A stretch of DNA of 64,000 nt from Calliphora vicina (lineage: Eukaryota; Arthropoda; Insecta; Diptera; Calliphoridae). Made by a program: the position numbers and the translations under genes. Of this stretch, positions 55,063-64,000 are shown piece after piece. Each line of letters opens with the position of its first letter. Positions within the stretch are counted from its first letter, which is position 1. The notes beneath the pieces were generated by a model. It was not told the DNA's origin, searched no databases, and saw nothing but the letters and a program-made list of their open reading frames with translations. Location of the stretch: positions 31,581,667-31,645,666 of the forward strand of contig NC_088780.1 of assembly GCF_958450345.1 (NCBI RefSeq), written 5' to 3'.

Positions 55063-57458
55063 TTACTTTGCGTAAATGTGCTGCCACAAACATTGCAACT
55101 GTAGGGTCGTTCTCGTGTGTATACGAAAATGTATATTTAAATCTTTGGAATATTTAAAGCTGCGTTCGCATTGTTTACATTTATAGGGCCGTATGTCAGT
55201 ATGCGAACGCATATGTGTAGTCATTTTACTGGAAACTCGAAAAGTTTTACCACATATTTTACACTCGAAAGGTTTTTCACCGGTATGTATGCGTCGGTGG
55301 TAAGTTAATTCGACCAAACGCGGAAAGGCCCGTTCACAAAGATCGCATTTAAATGGGCGCTCACCCGTATGACGCCGCATATGCACCATGAGATGAGTTT
55401 TATTGGGAAAGGAACTGCCACATATGGAACACAATGGTTTGTTGGATGTTTTCGCCACCGTTTCATCACTGCTGGTCTTTGTTTCATCTGTCTTTTCCAT
55501 TTCCTCACTTTCCTTACTGTGCTTTGTTTTCACGTGCACATCAAGGTATTTCTTTTGAGTGTAATTTTTTGGACATTTCTTGCACTGAAAGACTCTGTCC
55601 TGTGTTAAAGGTTTACGTACGAAGGGCACAGAATCGGGACCATGAAATGTACGCATGTGTGTATACATACTGCACGCTCGTGTAAATTTACTAAAACATA
55701 CTGGACAACTACATTTCTGATCTTCTGGTATGTGAGTAGTACGCAGATGACGTGTTAGGGCTTTTGAATTATTAAATACTTTATCACATTGTTTGCAAGG
55801 TACTGCCACATCTTCATCATCAATCTGGTTTTCAAATTTGTCTTCCAGTTTTTTAGATTTTTTAGTATTACTACCATTTAAGTCTTTTTGCCAGTCCATA
55901 TCATCCGATTGGTTATCTCGATAATCGTCATCACTATCAGTGACTTCATTTTCATTAACTTTTAATGAATCTATTGGTTGCTTTGAATTGGTTATGGATT
56001 TATCATCTTCACTTTTTACACTTTTTATAACATAAATGCCAGGCTTTGAATTTATCGTCCCTTTTTTTGTTACTCTAGAAACAAAGGAGAAAATTTAGCT
56101 CCAGATCAGCAACATCTCATCAAATAAACTTTTTTTTTTAATATTTTGGGAACTCATTTACATAATTATGCAATTCCAAAATTATGTTTACAATTGAAGA
56201 GGGTTTAAAGTGTTAAATACCAGAGTAATTAAAATAAAAAAAAAATGCATCATTATTGAATCAATGATGTGTAATCAAAATCGAATAATAATGGGAAATT
56301 CATATAGAATATTGTGCAAAATAAACCGCTTGATATAGAACAGTGTGTGAGAAACGAAACGGTTCATATAGAAATTATGAAAATTAACCGGTTCATATAA
56401 AATTGGGTGCAAAATTAATCGGTTGATCTATTATTAAAAATTAGCTGATTCATAAAAAAATTTGAATCGGTTCATATGGAATCGTCTGAAAAATTAACCG
56501 CTTCATATGGAATAATGTGAAATTTTAACCGGTTCTATGGTTATATGGAATAGAATTAAAATTGAGCCGGTTCATATGAAATATTGTGAGATATATTACG
56601 AGAAATGAACCGTTTCTTATAGTCTAGTGCGAAAATTGAAGCATTTCATATAAATAGGGTAAAAATTGAGCCAGTTCAGTATGAAAAATTATCCATTTTA
56701 CAAAGAGTGAAAAGTAAACCGGTTCATTGAGAATAGTAATGACACTATTTTGTGTTCTACGGAAATAAAACATTTCTTTGTAAGTACATTTAAATTTTTT
56801 CCAAGCTAAAAAAAACAACGAAATTCTATAACAATGTGAAATTTTAATAACAAGCGGCTATATATTTCCATTAGGGAATGTTGAAAATGAAATGTTAGTT
56901 ACAATGAAGAAAACTAATAACTTACAATTCCATATTATCATTGCCATCACCCGCTCTCATTCCGCTCACCAAACCTTCAGGAATTTCTTCAGATTCTTCT
57001 TGTTTGAGTTCGACTTGCCAATGGGACTCAGTCTCTGCTTCTGTAATTGTCTCGTCGTATTCCATTTTTACTTGAACTGGTGTCTCCTCTAGAATATTTG
57101 ATTCTTTTTGGCTACTTAGCAGGGCAATTAGTCGCTCATTAACTTCATGGGTCTGTTGTATAAATGCCTGAGCCGCTTTTAATTTTCGTTGACACACTTC
57201 GCATATAAATTGTGGCAATTCATTATAAAAGTCTTCCATTATCTAGTCAAAGGAATTAAAAAAAATCGTCGTAAAGTTTCTCCTTAAGTGCATGCCCTTA
57301 CAACTTACATTTATGTTAGAAACATCCGCCAGCAGCTCAGCATATGATATCTGTTGACCACCACTGCAATTGGTTAGATCTGATAAGGGTTTTAAACCTT
57401 TGGTGGCGTTGTAACATGTACGACATTGGATTATTTCCAATTTTTCTGTGGAATTCAT
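55063..57458 (-). CDS. ZAD-C2H2 zinc-finger protein, copy 2, frameshifted end
   Basis: Exons are 57309-57458, 56926-57242 and 55063-56074, in the same phases as copies 1 and 3, giving about 492 residues. The ZAD is MNSTEKLEIIQCRTC then LPQFICEVCQRKLKAAQAFI. Exon 3 starts LVTKKGTI and has an acidic stretch, then fingers VPCKQCDKVF through YKCKQCERSF. At about 55112 copy 2 lacks two bases present in copies 1 and 3 (GTTCTCGTG against GTTCACCCGTG on the + strand). The seventh finger linker therefore turns into HTRTTLQLQ and stops. The lost eighth finger remains open in the next frame down to about 55005. This is either a recent lesion or a sequence error. Confidence 0.85.
56290..56730 (-). repeat. 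Same AACCGGTT minisatellite, inverted, ZAD copy 2 intron
   Basis: Units read on the + strand as AAATTAACCGGTTCATATAGAA, the reverse complement of the 50990-51835 unit. About fifteen degenerate copies lie in the intron between exons 2 and 3, the homologous intron of copy 1. Confidence 0.88.
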
Positions 57459-57722
57459 AATTTGGTTTTATATTTTATAAAATTGTACGAAAATCTTTTA
57501 TTTTTACAAATTTGTTTATTTTTAGTGATTTTGTTGTTTTTCTTTTTTGCTATTATTTATTTGTTTTGTTTGCAAATAGATTGATGCGAGTGTCAAGAAT
57601 ACAAACCATAGAGAGAATAAATTAAACTTAACTTTCGTTATGGCGTGGTGAGTTCTTTAGTGGTACAACTGTTTGGTTAGACTTTTATGTTAAATGTAAT
57701 AAATAGTGTACAATTTTTAGTA
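57459..57722. promoter_or_regulatory. Upstream region of ZAD copy 2
   Basis: Bases 57507-57545 carry the AATTTGTTTATTTTT / TGATTTTGTTGTTTTT block shared with ZAD copy 1, 50-90 bp before the start codon. Confidence 0.45.
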
Positions 57723-58435
57723 AAAACAAGTAAAAGAGCTATATTCGGCTGTGCCGAATCTTATATACCCTTCAACAAATTATACTTCAAAATACAAATT
57801 TTAAATATTATTAGGTAAACAAAATTTATTTTTTTTCCAATTTTTAATATTTTTTTTGTTAAATTTAAATTTTTTTTAATTTAAAAATTTTTTTTTTTTT
57901 TAAATTCAAAAATTTTTTTTGGTTTTTTAATTTTTTTTTAAATTTTAAAAAAAATTTTTGGTTTCAAAATTTTTTTTGTTAAAAAAAAATTCGGCTTAGA
58001 AAATATTTTTCCGATTTTGACCCATAGGTCCAAATTACTATGTACGTCCAACTTACTATGGTCTTATATACGTCGTTGCAAAGGTCTTTGAAATATCTAT
58101 CATTAGATATCCATATTGTCTATATTAAGGACTTAGTAATCCAGATATAGGTCAAAAATCGAGGTAGTCCTTGTTTTTTCCTCATATCTCAGCCATTTGT
58201 GGACCGATTTTGTTGATTTTAAATAGCAAACTTCTCGAAAGCATGTCTTAGAATTATTGAAGATTTGGATGCCGAAGATATCTGGGGTCTTCAGAAAATT
58301 GATTTCAACAGACAGACGGACATGGCTTGATCGACTTTGCTATCTATAAGGATCCAGAATATATATACTTTATAGGGTCGGAAATGAAAAATGTAGAAAT
58401 TACAAACGGAATGACAAACTTATATAAAAATACAA
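57723..58435 (-). repeat. Family-A interspersed repeat, copy 5
   Basis: It starts AAAACAAGTAAAAGAGCTAT followed by the hairpin ATTCGGCTGTGCCGAAT. It continues through the T-rich middle and TATCATTAGATATCCATATT to CAAACGGAATGACAAACTTA. This is the best-preserved - strand copy. Confidence 0.88.
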
Positions 58436-58439
58436 AATA

Positions 58440-58895
58440 ATTTTTAAAAAAAATTCAAAATTGTTTATGAAAAATTAAAATTTTTCCAATTTTTTTTTAA
58501 TTTTTAAAATTTTTTTTTAATTTATTAGTGAAAAAAAAAATTTTTCGGTAAAAAAAATTTGGGTTAAAAATATTTTTCTCGATTTTGACCCATCGTAGGT
58601 TCAAATTACTATAGCCTTATATACATCGTTGCAATGGACTTTGAAATATCTATCATTAGATATCCATATTGCCTATATTAATGACTTAGTAATACAGATA
58701 TAGAACAAAAATAGGCCAAAAATCGAGATTGTCTCGGTTATATATCTTATATCTCAGCCATTTATAAGCCGATAGAAACCGAGCCGGAAGAATTCCCGAT
58801 ATATTGATGTATCAATCATGTTTGTAAGTTAATTGGGGGCTACGGAAATTTGATTTCAACATACAGACGGACATGGCTATATCGACTTCGCTGAA
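58440..58895 (-). repeat. Family-A interspersed repeat, copy 6, truncated
   Basis: It lacks the hairpin end and starts in the T/A-rich middle directly after copy 5. It has TATCATTAGATATCCATATT, ATCTCAGCCATTTATAAGCC and ACAGACGGACATGGCTATAT. Confidence 0.8.
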
Positions 58896-59077
58896 TTGCC
58901 AATTTTTATATCTTTTTTCATTAAGTTGGAATTCCGAATTACGTAGGTACATTGATTATTTTAAAATTTCCATTTCTCTGAATTCCCAAACTCGCCAATT
59001 TGTTTTGGGGATTTCGACGCTATCTTGGCACACGTAATTATTTATATTCTAATTTCAAGTTTTTTAACATTTCTTAC

Positions 59078-59520
59078 CATCAATCGAAATAGATTCTGCA
59101 TCGTGTTCTTCAATAAACATATCAACAATTTGTTTGTTTTGATGGTTTTTGATTCGCTGTACATGGTCCTTATGACGCTCTTCGTCCGTAGAAGATTCTT
59201 TATGAACAGTAGGCACAGCACCGCGCTTCAAATATCGTTTTTTGGTAAAACCTTATGCATAATTCACAAAAATTAAACACTTCATTATGTACAAACGTAG
59301 CTCATAACATACCCATTTCAAATTGCAAACTGTTTTCTAAATCCTCTGGTTTAAAATGTTCCATACAGATTTGCGACGTCTTTACATTCATTTTACTATC
59401 GCGACGACAAAAACTTCTCCATTGCTTTAATAAATTAGTATCCGACGGGAAGTTAAAAAAACTCATTGTGGAAAGTTTTGACTTATTATTATTATTGCAA
59501 TTTTTGACGGCACACCTCAT
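59078..59520 (-). CDS. THAP-domain protein, 5' exons (3' end not found)
   Basis: Exon 1 (59313-59520) encodes MRCAVKNCNNNNKSKL, then FFNFPSDTNLLKQWRSFCRR and SQICMEHFKPEDL. These give the C2CH zinc ligands of a THAP DNA-binding domain (CxxxxC, then CxxH). The donor is GTATGT. Exon 2 (59078-59251) adds FTKKRYLKRGAVPTVHKESS with the AVPT motif that closes THAP domains, and ends at a GTAAG donor. No further exon can be placed. The DNA beyond 58980 is family-A repeat. THAP proteins are often derived from P-element-like transposases. This could be a host gene or a truncated one. Confidence 0.75.
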
Positions 59521-60253
59521 TTTAATTTATTTCTATTTTGCACTATTTGTTTTCACCCTTGATGTATAAATTACTATTTTGCTTTCAAAACAAAGGTCTT
59601 TATCTGCGTCACGCAAAAAGCTGATTGGTAGCAATAAAACAAACCTGCGTAATATCCTTTTCACACTAGATAGAGCAAAGTGAATTCATATAAGGTGGTG
59701 GCAAGTCTTCAAAAACAATTATATTAAAACTTAAAATAGTGCTGGTTAAAGTTATTTATGTAAAAACTACATATCGATGCCTTAATATAAAAAGGCCCTA
59801 ACTCGTGTTTTTTTTTTGTAAGTCCAGATTTTGGTTTATTTCAATAAATCGCCCGATCATATATCATAATTAGCCAAAAAAAATCTCGATTTAAAAAAAC
59901 ACGAGTTAAGGCCTTTTCATATTAAGGCATCGATATGTATTATTTTAATAAGTAAACAAACGTTTTGGCATAAATCAAGATCATGATCATGGCATAAATC
60001 AATTTAATGTTGTTAGAAATCTTTAATATAAGCCTACAAACGTAATTGGAACACAATAAAATAACTAGTTTGATAATTTACGTTTATTTAATAAATTAAT
60101 AGTACATTTTTAGTTTACAATCAGTTAAAAATAAATATAATTTAGACTTAAATTTAAATAAATACATATGTATATAAATGCTTAATATAGTATGTAATGA
60201 CATTATTTAGTTTATATCTACTCTCTACAGTAGCAAGTTTATGTTTATTTTGC
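59521..60253. other. Spacer between THAP gene and ZAD copy 3
   Basis: Contains the MITE at 59770-59937. The rest is AT-rich and includes the 3' flank of ZAD copy 3. Confidence 0.5.
59770..59937. mobile_element. 168-bp MITE with about 45-bp inverted ends, TA flanks
   Basis: CATATCGATGCCTTAATATA plus AAAAGGCCCTAACTCGTG at the left is mirrored at the right, ending GGCATCGATATG. TA lies on both sides, fitting a Tc1/mariner-type target. Confidence 0.78.
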
Positions 60254-62014
60254 CTAAACTACGTTATCATTCGCAACGATAACTTCGTCCATATGCCCCA
60301 GCTTTGAACGATGAGCTTTCAGGGTATTACTTTGGGTAAATGTGCTACCGCATACATTACACTTATAAGGTCGTTCACCCGTATGTATGCGAAAATGTAT
60401 GTTTAAATCTTTGGAATATTTAAAACTACGTTCACATTGCGTACATTTATAGGGTCGGATGTCGGTGTGTGAACGCATGTGATTGCTCATCTTACTCCAC
60501 ACACGAAAAGCTTTATCGCAAATTTTACATTTAAATGGTTTCTCACCCGTATGTATACGCCGATGGCAAACAAGTTCTGAGAGACGTGGATAGGCACGTT
60601 CACAGAGATCACATTTAAAGGGTCGCTCCCCAGTGTGACGTCTCATGTGCACAACCAAATGAGTTCTACTTGCAAATGAACTGCCGCATATGGAACACAA
60701 TGAACGTACTTCATATCGTTTTTTCGGCTTTTCTTTTTTTTGAGCTTCTTCGCCTGCCGGTTTTGATTCGTCGGCTCCTTCTGTTTGCTGAGCGTCCTTT
60801 TCGGTTCCGGCTTCGACGTTGCTATGTTTTTCTTTTATATGCAAATTCAAGTGACTTTTTTTGGTGTAATTTCTTTCACATTTATCACACTGAAACAGTC
60901 GCTCCTTTGTTGAGGGCTTACGTATTAAAGGCACTGAATCAGGACCATGAAACGTACGCATGTGCTTGTACATGTTGCAAGATCGTGAAAATCTACGACC
61001 ACACAGGGGGCAGGTACACTTTTGTTCTTCTGGTATGTGGGTATTGCGTTTATGACGGGCCAATGCTTTGGAATTACTAAATATTTTATTGCATTCTGCA
61101 CAGGGTACTGCAATATCATCGTCAGCATTGTTAGAGGATTTTTTGGATTTTGGAATGTTTTTCTTTTTCTCTTTTGTAATTGGTGTAAAATCTACTTCTT
61201 CTTCATCTTTCCAATCCGTATCCGAATCAGAGTTATTATTATCAATTTCATCATCATTGGATAAGTCTTTAGTATCATTAGAATCTGTCTTGGTTACATT
61301 ATTGTCTTTTGTTTTAAAATTTTCATTAATGGAATCATTCGAGCTCGGACTTTTATATTCAGATAAAGTTACGCTAAAAATGTTTACAGATTACATATAT
61401 TTTGCAATTTTAATTTGTCTTTTATTAACTTACACTTCTGTTGAACCTTCTACATTCTTATTTAAACTCAACACATCCTCACTCGTATTGTCAATAGCCA
61501 TATTATGCTCCGGCTCTTCTACTTTTAACTCGACAAAACATTCTGGTTCAAATTGTCCCAAAAAGTCCATCTCATCTTCATCTTTTTCTGCTTTTATATT
61601 GTCTATGGGTAATACATCAACCGGAACTTCTTGCAAGCAATTTAACTGTTTATTAGCCTCCACTTGTGCAGCAATGGAAGTAAGACGTTCATTAACTTCC
61701 TGTGTTTGTTGTATGAAGGCATGAGCCATTTTCAATCTGCGTGCACAACTTTCACATATCTGTTGTGGCATTTGATCACCATATAAATCTTCCATAATCT
61801 GTACAAAACGTTACACAAATTCCATGGGAAATTTTGCAACAAGAAAAGGAAAACAACTTACATTTATATTAGAGACATCTTTTAAAAGTTCAGCATAGGA
61901 TTTTTGTTGTTGACTGCCAGCGCATTTAGTTAGATTTGTTAGGAGCCTTAAACCTTTTGTGGAATTATAACATGCACGACATTGTTGATTTTCTAATTTC
62001 TCTAAGAAATCCAT
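60254..62014 (-). CDS. ZAD-C2H2 zinc-finger protein, copy 3
   Basis: Exons are 61862-62014, 61434-61798 and 60254-61373, giving about 545 residues. The ZAD is MDFLEKLENQQCRACYNSTK, then MPQQICESCARRLKMAHAFI. Exon 3 starts VTLSEYKSP, carries an Asp/Asn-rich acidic part, and has eight C2H2 fingers from VPCAECNKIF to YKCNVCGSTFTQSNTLKAHR, with TGERP/TGEKP linkers in the last four junctions. All eight fingers are intact, unlike copy 2. A basic, Lys-rich spacer lies between fingers 3 and 4. The 218-codon open frame on the opposite strand at 61068-61724 is a shadow. Confidence 0.94.
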
Positions 62015-62339
62015 ATTTTGCACACTTTTTTTAAATGGATAAACAAAATTTATAGCGAACTATAAATTTTGTTTATATACACTTTTGCAATGTTTATTTA
62101 TTATTGTTGTTGTTGAACTAGTGTTGCAGTTATGAGGAGTAATCGGGTACTGGGTACTTTAGAGGCAAAACTATTTTATAAAATACTTTATATAATTTAA
62201 TTATTATTTAAGATGTATCGATGAAAATTTTCTGAAGTAGAACCTCTTAAATCTTTCAAAAAAAAGTCGGTCCGATTATTTGAAAACTTGTTCCTGTTTT
62301 CGGCATAAGTTAGAATTAAATAATTCTCAGAAAAGAAAA
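62015..62339. other. Upstream of ZAD copy 3
   Basis: A small palindrome AAACAAAATTTATAGCGAAC / TATAAATTTTGTTT lies at 62040-62076, just upstream of the start. No further signal. Confidence 0.4.
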
Positions 62340-62840
62340 AAGACCTGTAAATTAGGAACCCTAACAATTTTCCATTGGTTTTCTATGGGATTGAGATCAG
62401 TACCTCGTTACTGTATTGTATGTGAGAAACTTTTCATTCGAAACATTTATAAACTTCCTGTTAAACACAGGACGAGTATTAGTAAATCGTTAACTGTGTC
62501 TGTACTCTTAATGTATGCAGTTTAAACATTACCTAAGTCATCCTTTTAAAAACTGAATGACTACAAGAATTTTTAAATGTTTTTCGATGCGAAAACTTCT
62601 CCCAAGTTACAGAAACGGGGTACTGGGGTCATTGTCGTTAGATTGTTTAAACATAACATCTTTTAAAATGGACCTGTATCCGATTCCTACCATAATATTG
62701 CCACCGCCAAACTTCACTGTTTTATTTCCAGTCATAATGTTCTCCCATCACCACCTCTTAGATTGTATTTGGATTCATCCGAAAAGAGAACAGAATTCCA
62801 TTTCTGTTTTGAACAGTTTAAATCTTCTTTGGCAAATTAT
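62340..62840 (-). mobile_element. Decayed Tc1-type transposase
   Basis: On the - strand, WNSVLFSDESKYNLRGGDGR (62770-62830) and VKFGGGNIMV (62680-62720) match the motif around the second Asp of Tc1 transposases (W..V.WSDES.F.L, then ..KHGGGS.MVWG). Frames are broken, and no terminal repeats were found. Confidence 0.7.
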
Positions 62841-64000
62841 ATACGAGCAGTACGGTTTTTTTGTAGAAATAAGAGGTTTTTTCGCTGGGCGATAGTTCGA
62901 TAACTATATTTCTCTATGTTTTTGGCTTCGATCCAGCATAAAATAGTTTATTACTAGTTGACCCATTGATATATGGATATCGATAGACGATACAATGGAT
63001 AAGAAAGGAAGAAACATGGGAATTTTGAGTCCCAATGATAAAACTTGAATAAAAAGTTTTTTTATATTTTTTTTAATTGCAGTCATTCAACTATTGTATG
63101 GCTTTTTTATAATTCTAATTTAAATTTTAGAAGCCGTATTCAGATATTATCTAGATACATGATGAATGCTCCAAAATCCATTGCAATTTTTACCATAAAA
63201 TGACACAGGCTATTCATAAAGTTTTTGAAACATTATTTAAATGGTAAAAAAGTTTTTAAAACTTCATATAGATTAGAAACATTTCGAGAAATTGATTGAG
63301 TACATCCTCAGTAGGGATCATATAAACATTGGGACACATGGATTGAGGAAGTAAAATATTATGCCACTAATTACCAAAAAAAAGTTTGAAGTATTAGGCA
63401 GTTTAAAAGATGAGACAAATCAATTGATTAAGATTGTCTAAGAAACTCGGAAATCTAAAACAAAGATTTGGTTTAAAAATTTTAAAACTTAAGTAAACAC
63501 ATAGTAATTTATTGATAAATATAATAAAATGAATTGAATCAAACTATTTTCATGCAGTGCCAAACTCACTAAAATCGAAATTTAATCCTATACTAACCAA
63601 TTTTAATTTATGAGCTCAATATTTTATTTATTTCATATATATTTTTTTAATGAAATTTTGAAATCAAACAATAACCAACTATTTTTAAGTGCATATTTTT
63701 TATATTTTAATAGCATATTTTTCGTTTTTAAGTGCATATTTTATGCGCATAAAACACTTTTTTTAGAGCATATTTTTGGTTGCCCTGGTTATAACTAAAA
63801 GTTATGTTTTTATACATATATATTTTTGTTTATATTATTTTTATTGATTTCTAATAGTAATACATAATAAAAATATGTAAATGTATTATTAATATATACA
63901 TAAATGCATGGTAGAACTATAATAATGAATGATATAAATAATGAATGATGATTAAATAAAATCATTAATGATATTGTTGAAAATTTAACTTGCAGTGCTA
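62841..64000. other. Right-hand intergenic DNA
   Basis: No gene seen. Bases 63680-63775 hold repeated GCATATTTT motifs with TTATGCGCATAA, probably the end of another short element. Confidence 0.4.

Noticed and set aside
59025..59569. + strand frames of 83 and 104 codons
   Set aside because: Antisense to the THAP exons, whose zinc ligands and AVPT motif show the - strand is the coding one.
61068..61724. 218-codon open frame on the + strand
   Set aside because: It lies wholly antisense to exons 2 and 3 of ZAD copy 3. Ser/Leu-rich composition mirrors the acidic coding strand, and there are no recognisable domains.
1..64000. tRNA or rRNA genes
   Set aside because: I scanned for tRNA-like GGTTCGAAT / TGGC boxes and GC-rich rRNA blocks and saw none I could support by eye.

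Overview
This is an AT-rich stretch of insect nuclear DNA. Long introns, GT-AG splicing, dense short DNA transposons and proteins that read like Drosophila orthologues point to a higher fly (Brachycera). A calyptrate such as a blowfly or house fly is my inference from the repeat landscape and is not proven by the sequence.

Positions 1-26 kb (+ strand) hold the 3' two thirds of the casein kinase 1 gamma gene (Drosophila gilgamesh, gish). The first exons lie upstream of the window. I place about a dozen exons. They include two tandem versions of the exon coding for the kinase hinge and gatekeeper (9-160 and 4772-4920), at least one in-frame cassette in the C-terminal tail, an alternative last exon (22720-22926), the canonical Cys-rich membrane-anchor last exon ending at TGA 25694, and an open 68-codon extension in frame after that stop in the leaky context TGA-CTA.

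Positions 26-46.6 kb are gene-poor. They hold A-rich DNA, terminal-inverted-repeat elements (mariner-type, hAT-like, Harbinger-like and unclassified MITEs, several nested), minisatellites, and relics of non-LTR retrotransposons with recognisable reverse transcriptase, RNase H and C-terminal Cys motifs.

Positions 46.7-48.8 kb (+) hold a complete three-exon Vps45 gene, a Sec1/Munc18 regulator of endosomal SNAREs. From 49.5 to 62.0 kb (- strand) there are three tandem paralogues, each with an N-terminal ZAD domain and a C-terminal C2H2 array, sharing identical three-exon structure and splice phases. The middle copy carries a 2-bp deletion that ruins its last finger. A multi-exon DUF4806-type gene (52983-54036) sits between the first and second copies. 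A THAP-domain gene fragment (59078-59520) sits between the second and third.

The observations most worth checking are the TGA-CTA readthrough frame of gish, the gatekeeper-swapping duplicate exons, a decayed duplicate of a gish tail exon at 12243-12386, and the same minisatellite family lying in opposite orientation in the same intron of two neighbouring ZAD genes.
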